A stretch of 64,000 bases of DNA from Strigops habroptila. Taxonomy: Eukaryota > Chordata > Aves > Psittaciformes > Psittacidae. Position 1 is the stretch's first letter. Each line of letters opens with the position of its first letter. Shown in pieces: positions 59,880-64,000 of this stretch. The stretch spans positions 10,000,992 through 10,064,991 of the forward strand of contig NC_044283.2 in assembly GCF_004027225.2 (NCBI RefSeq), given 5' to 3'. A model generated the notes under the pieces. That model worked only from the letters and a program-made list of their open reading frames with translations. It was not told where the DNA came from and did not search any database. The translations under genes were made by a program, and so were the position numbers.

Positions 59880-60578
59880 TATAACTGAATACTATAAACA
59901 CCGTTGTTAAGCTTTAGTCTGGGAAGAGAAATTTATGTGTAAAAAGTAATTATTGTGTGTTTATATACACCCCTTCAGTAAAATAGGAGGCACGACAGCT
60001 CCCTGTACATTTTCTTTCCAAGGTCAATGAAGCCTCATGTCATATGGCTTTTATTTCATTAGAGCCAGGCACTGGGAACCATCTACCTCTTGATGCATTT
60101 ACTTTACATGGTAACTCAGCTTGCACAGGACTGGGATGCCAAAACTGTGCTCTTGGGCTTTGCAAGATAGGTAACGTGTAAAAGATAGAGGTACTTGAAT
60201 TAGTGTTGTTTCCAGAGATGCCGACCAGTAGCAACTCTTAACTGTAATTGATTTGCTTAATGAATTGCAGACAGTCAGAATGCAAGCTGTGATAATGTAT
60301 AGATGCAAGATCACTGCTATGGATCAGCACCTGTGCTGTAGAATCACAGAAACCATTTTATGTTACTACAACAACCTGTAATTAGTTGATTTCTCCTACA
60401 TCCCATCTCAGAAGCTGTCCGTTCCTGGTGCCTGTAGTGAGAGTGCGCACGCAGCATGCAGCATGGGCACTGTGCCATCTAAATCATCACAGGGATGGTC
60501 AGTAGTCCCCAGCTAATGTCTGACTTTGGCTACTGATACCTAGATGGCACTTTACCTTGCCTAGACGGTGCCTTTACG

Positions 60579-60607
60579 TTGACCTTAAGCGAAAGCCTTA
60601 AGGTCAA
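60579..60607. other. Near-perfect hairpin with GAAA loop
   Basis: ttgaccttaagc, then gaaa, then gccttaaggtcaa forms a 12-bp stem with one bulged C and a GNRA-type tetraloop. No flanking gene features were recognised. Confidence 0.6.
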
Positions 60608-62194
60608 AAGACATAAAATAGAACTACATGGTGATTCATCTCCCATATAGACACGCGGTGAGGTATTTGAGCTACTGAGAATTTCTAAGTAAGTTCTTAC
60701 CTGCTATTCCCTACAGAGATCAGTTCCACAAAGCTGATCTATTATTTCCAAGTGCGTAAGCATAACAGACACTATATGCCTGGTTTTTTCCTAAGATACT
60801 ACTTTGCTGTAGTTTCTGCTGCTTTTTGTTTTTAATGTTCATCACCTGGAAAGAATTTTCATAAGGAACAGCATTCTTAAAGATTTTTTGGAAGGAATCT
60901 GATGTTTACAGTAATAAATAATGCAAAACTGTATTCTAAAAAGTAACTGAAGAAGGCAGAGCAAAATACCCACAATGAAGCATAAAATAAAACAAAACAC
61001 TATTTATACTTTTTTACACTGTAAGTACAGATGGATTATCTCCTCCAACAGGTATATGACTTATTTGTCAGTTACGTTGGCAGCGCATGCCTGTGTAGCT
61101 GTGTTCCACTGTAACATAAATAATTCAAGTTCCTTTAGCAGCAGTCGCAAAAGGTCTTTTCTTTAAATTATTTATGTAGCATTTTATAACGCTTTGTGTT
61201 AAGTATACTATTGCTTTCTTCTGCTTGAAGCCATGAGGGTAAAGAATCAATTTGTTTAGAATGGTGTCAGAGGCTACCAGGAATTGCTGGGGGAGAATGC
61301 GTTAGCTTCCCTTATCCCAAACTTGCAGAGGAGCAATGTGCCTTACAATAAGGCTAATCTGCACCCAATGGGTTCCGGGACGTTACAGCTGAACTTGGTA
61401 TGGATTCAGAAGGATGGCTTTCAGTGAATGCCTTGAAGTATTTGATTAAGTGGCACCACAGTGGTTCTTATCAGCTTTATCCAGGTAATGTATTGAGGGA
61501 TTAACTGGATTATCTTAATTATATGAATGTATGCATTGTGATGATTACAAGCGATATGTGTAGCTTCTCACAGTGATAAAAGGTCATAGAGGGTTGAAAA
61601 ATATGTATGGATTTTATAGACAAATGCATACAAAAATATCCTTAATTAATTGTATTCAGACTTACTACTTTGTGTGATTTAAACAAAACCTTCAGAGCCA
61701 TCTTATCCTGAATACTTTCAAGATTTTAGTTGATTAAGTGCCTCCATTTTCTTACATACTGCTATTTTTGTAAAATAAATGTAATAATTTACACACTGAA
61801 TGCTGTGTAAAATATGGGCTTTTGAGGATTTTTAGAAAGCATTCTGCGTTGATTCTGTATTTGAAGAAGGCAATAAATTAAATTGAATGAGTTTGCACAG
61901 GAAGTAGCACTTTCTTGCTAGGTATGGTGGTTCTCAGAGCAGAAATAAATTTGGGTCCCTGGGATTTGGGATGCTTGAGTAAGGAGCCCGCTTTTACAGG
62001 TATTGTAAGATGAGTTGGTGCTTCCACACAGTAAGGAGAAAGGAAGGCAGGCATTAGGAAACTTCACAACACTGCTAAGTTGTCCATGCAGCTGAGTTGG
62101 GATTTTTACAGTAAACTCCTCTGGCATCCTGTGGTTCCTGATAACTGGTTTTCTTTTTTTAAATACTTCACAAGAAGCAGTAGGTGGCTTTGCA

Positions 62195-62275
62195 CAACAG
62201 CCTTGTGGTTAGAACGTTTGCGTGTGGGAATCGGAGCTCCTAGTTTCCTCTAATGATTATCACAGTGCTCATTAG
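62195..62275 (+). repeat. Possible tRNA-derived SINE remnant
   Basis: The blocks 'agccttgtggttagaacg' (62201-62218) and 'gggaatcggagctcctagtt' (62226-62245) echo 'agtctagtggttagagc' and 'gggagtcaggactcctgggt', typical of tRNA-derived SINE heads. The match is short and weak. Confidence 0.35.
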
Positions 62276-64000
62276 AAAAATATGTGACTGAGTTGGAAAT
62301 TTTCTCCATTCCTGCTTTCCAAGGTGGGCTGTGTGTACCTCGGAATGCAGGAGTTGTGAGAGTCAGGAAACCTGACACTGAAGTCTTACACTGGAAACAT
62401 TCCTCCGCAAGAGGAGTGAAGCAGGACTTACAGCTTATATGGTCTTCATTTAAGCATAAATTGGATAAATTGTGTATTAGTCTTATAGTTGGTGAGTTTT
62501 TCTTCTTGTCTGACCTTTCTTTTCCTCAGATTATAACTGGTGTACCTGCACTAGGCTGTAACTGTTTTAATTGCAACAGTTATCTATGTGGAAAAGAAAC
62601 TAGAATAACCAAGCCTTTTCTGGGAAACAACGATTTTCTTCATTGTTTTCAGGTTGACAGGTATACCCCAGCAGAAATATCTACAGATTTTAAAAGCAAA
62701 CTGATTGCATTTTTGCTTTAAGGGGAAACAAAAGCGGTGTCAGTGTTAAGTATGAACTCAAACAGGTCTTTCTGAAAAAAATCTGAATTAGCTAAATAAC
62801 ATCCACCCGAGCAGAGACAGTTTACTGTGAGCAATCCCTTAATGCTGCTGTAACACACTGAGAGGACCTGTGCCAGTAGCTCTCAAAGTTGTTGAAAATG
62901 CAGTCTGATTTTGGTTCATTTGTTCTCATGGGACCTCCAGAGTGGGCAGCATATCAGAGGCATAAGAACCCAAGGTAGTTTAGAGCAAGTGTAACGCTGA
63001 CAAGCTAGAGAGCAAGCAGCTGCTAGCAGTTAAAGGTAGTTAGCAGTCACCCACTGGTGTAAACAGTCAGCCTGTAATTGCAGATTGGCCTTCCTGCCTG
63101 CCAATGGGAAATTGAACAGCCACCACTTGGAAGGAGGAAGGTAAAGTTGGCCTGCTAATGACTGCTGGGCAAACAACTGCTTTGGAATCCCTTCTGAGTC
63201 CTAAGGTGCTGTCACTTACGGATTTACAATTGGCCACTTCATGTGGCTACTCCCTAATTTCCCTCTGTCAGGCAAGTAGGTTTAAATGGTTTGGGTTGTG
63301 GGATGAGTTTACTTCTGATTTTGCCTGAAAGGAACTAGGAAATTCTTATCATTCATCATTGGAGAGCGCTGGGGATTGAACCCTCTAGGAGTGAGGCAGC
63401 ATCTGAAACTGTTACAGATCTATCAAGAAGTTGGTGTCTATTTATATCCTGGACTGTAAAATAAAAATGTATCTCCCTGCAGAGTTAAAGCAAAATACTT
63501 CAGATAATAAATTTAGATATCATTCTCTTCAGATTCACATTAGTGTCTTTCACAATAGTTTCACTGTGGTGACAGGTATTCTCTAATGAAGCTAAGAGTT
63601 GATTTGGTTATAGTCTTTCATATGTGTTAAAGGAAAGAAGTATTTGTTATAGGAAAATTTGGCATTATTTGCTGAGTGCTTTTAATTAGTTTGAATTTAT
63701 ATGATGATTAGGCAAAGAAAAATATATACCTTATGTGTTATTATGGTCCTTAAGTGTTATCCTTATTGAAAATACAAAGTTACATTTTCATTCTTCCCTA
63801 ATCTAATTCTGTATCTTTGTCTTATTTTTGTCTTAAACAATAGCTTTGCTCATAGAAATTCTCAGTAGTTGACTCTTACATCTTAGTAAATATTTCCAAG
63901 CAATGGGATAAATTTAAAAATCAAGTTTCAGAACTTTTTTAAAAAAAATTATCTTCTCTTTACAACTATTTTATGACTTTTTTCCTAATCTTATATCTTT

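Larger units (their letters stand above)
57773..64000 (+). other. RGS12: RGS12 intron 4 (incomplete)
   Basis: AT-rich sequence with two nested CR1 tails, a perfect-looking hairpin at 60579-60607 and a possible SINE remnant near 62195. No further RGS12 exon was recognised. The 145-codon open frame at 62284-62721 has no RGS12 or other domain resemblance. Confidence 0.75.

Noticed and set aside
62284..62721. A 145-codon + strand open frame in RGS12 intron 4, considered as a further exon.
   Set aside because: It does not continue the RGS12 sequence expected after SATVSDG and shows no RGS-domain residues.

Overview
This is vertebrate nuclear DNA, almost certainly from a bird. The interspersed repeats are overwhelmingly CR1 LINEs ending in the ATTCTATGATTCT-type 8-bp repeat, repeat density is low, introns are AT-rich, and the single CpG island is sharply bounded. 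The species cannot be named from the sequence alone. No prokaryotic features, CRISPR arrays, rRNA genes or functional tRNA genes were found.

The one protein-coding gene I can support is the 5' half of RGS12 (regulator of G-protein signalling 12) on the + strand. Its CpG-island promoter and non-coding first exon lie at about 8.8-10.15 kb, with a strong splice donor after 9457. Exon 2 (19103-21043) holds the start codon at 19187 and encodes residues 1-619, with an N-terminal PDZ domain and a PTB/PID domain. Exon 3 (36990-37109) adds 40 residues. Exon 4 (57751-57772) is a 22-nt microexon. The RGS, Ras-binding and GoLoco parts of the protein must lie beyond position 64000. All the splice junctions join in frame (phase 0, 0, then 1).

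Layout: 1-8.8 kb is intergenic, with an old, frame-broken CR1 (256-2630), a decayed MIR-like SINE and a pair of local direct repeats about 1.26 kb apart. The CpG island carries two facing ZNF143/Staf-type motifs and an NRF1-type site. Intron 1 (9458-19102) contains a long, young-looking CR1 (13930-17444, antisense) with its ORF1 tail, a nearly intact ORF2 and an apparent 11-bp target-site duplication. A MIR-like SINE sits just before exon 2. Intron 2 (21044-36989) has two short sense CR1 tails and an AT-rich palindromic tract. Intron 3 (37110-57750) has one antisense CR1 tail, a tRNA-derived SINE candidate, a MIR-like SINE and an approximately 880-bp fossil of an ancient amniote CR1/L3-like LINE. 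Intron 4 (57773 to the end) has a CR1 inserted into another CR1, a near-perfect GAAA-tetraloop hairpin and a possible SINE remnant.

I found no evidence for a novel multi-gene system. The most useful observations are the inverted promoter motifs, the near-intact CR1 with its duplication, the microexon, and the ancient repeat fossils. Family assignments were made by eye from remembered consensus features and were not computed.
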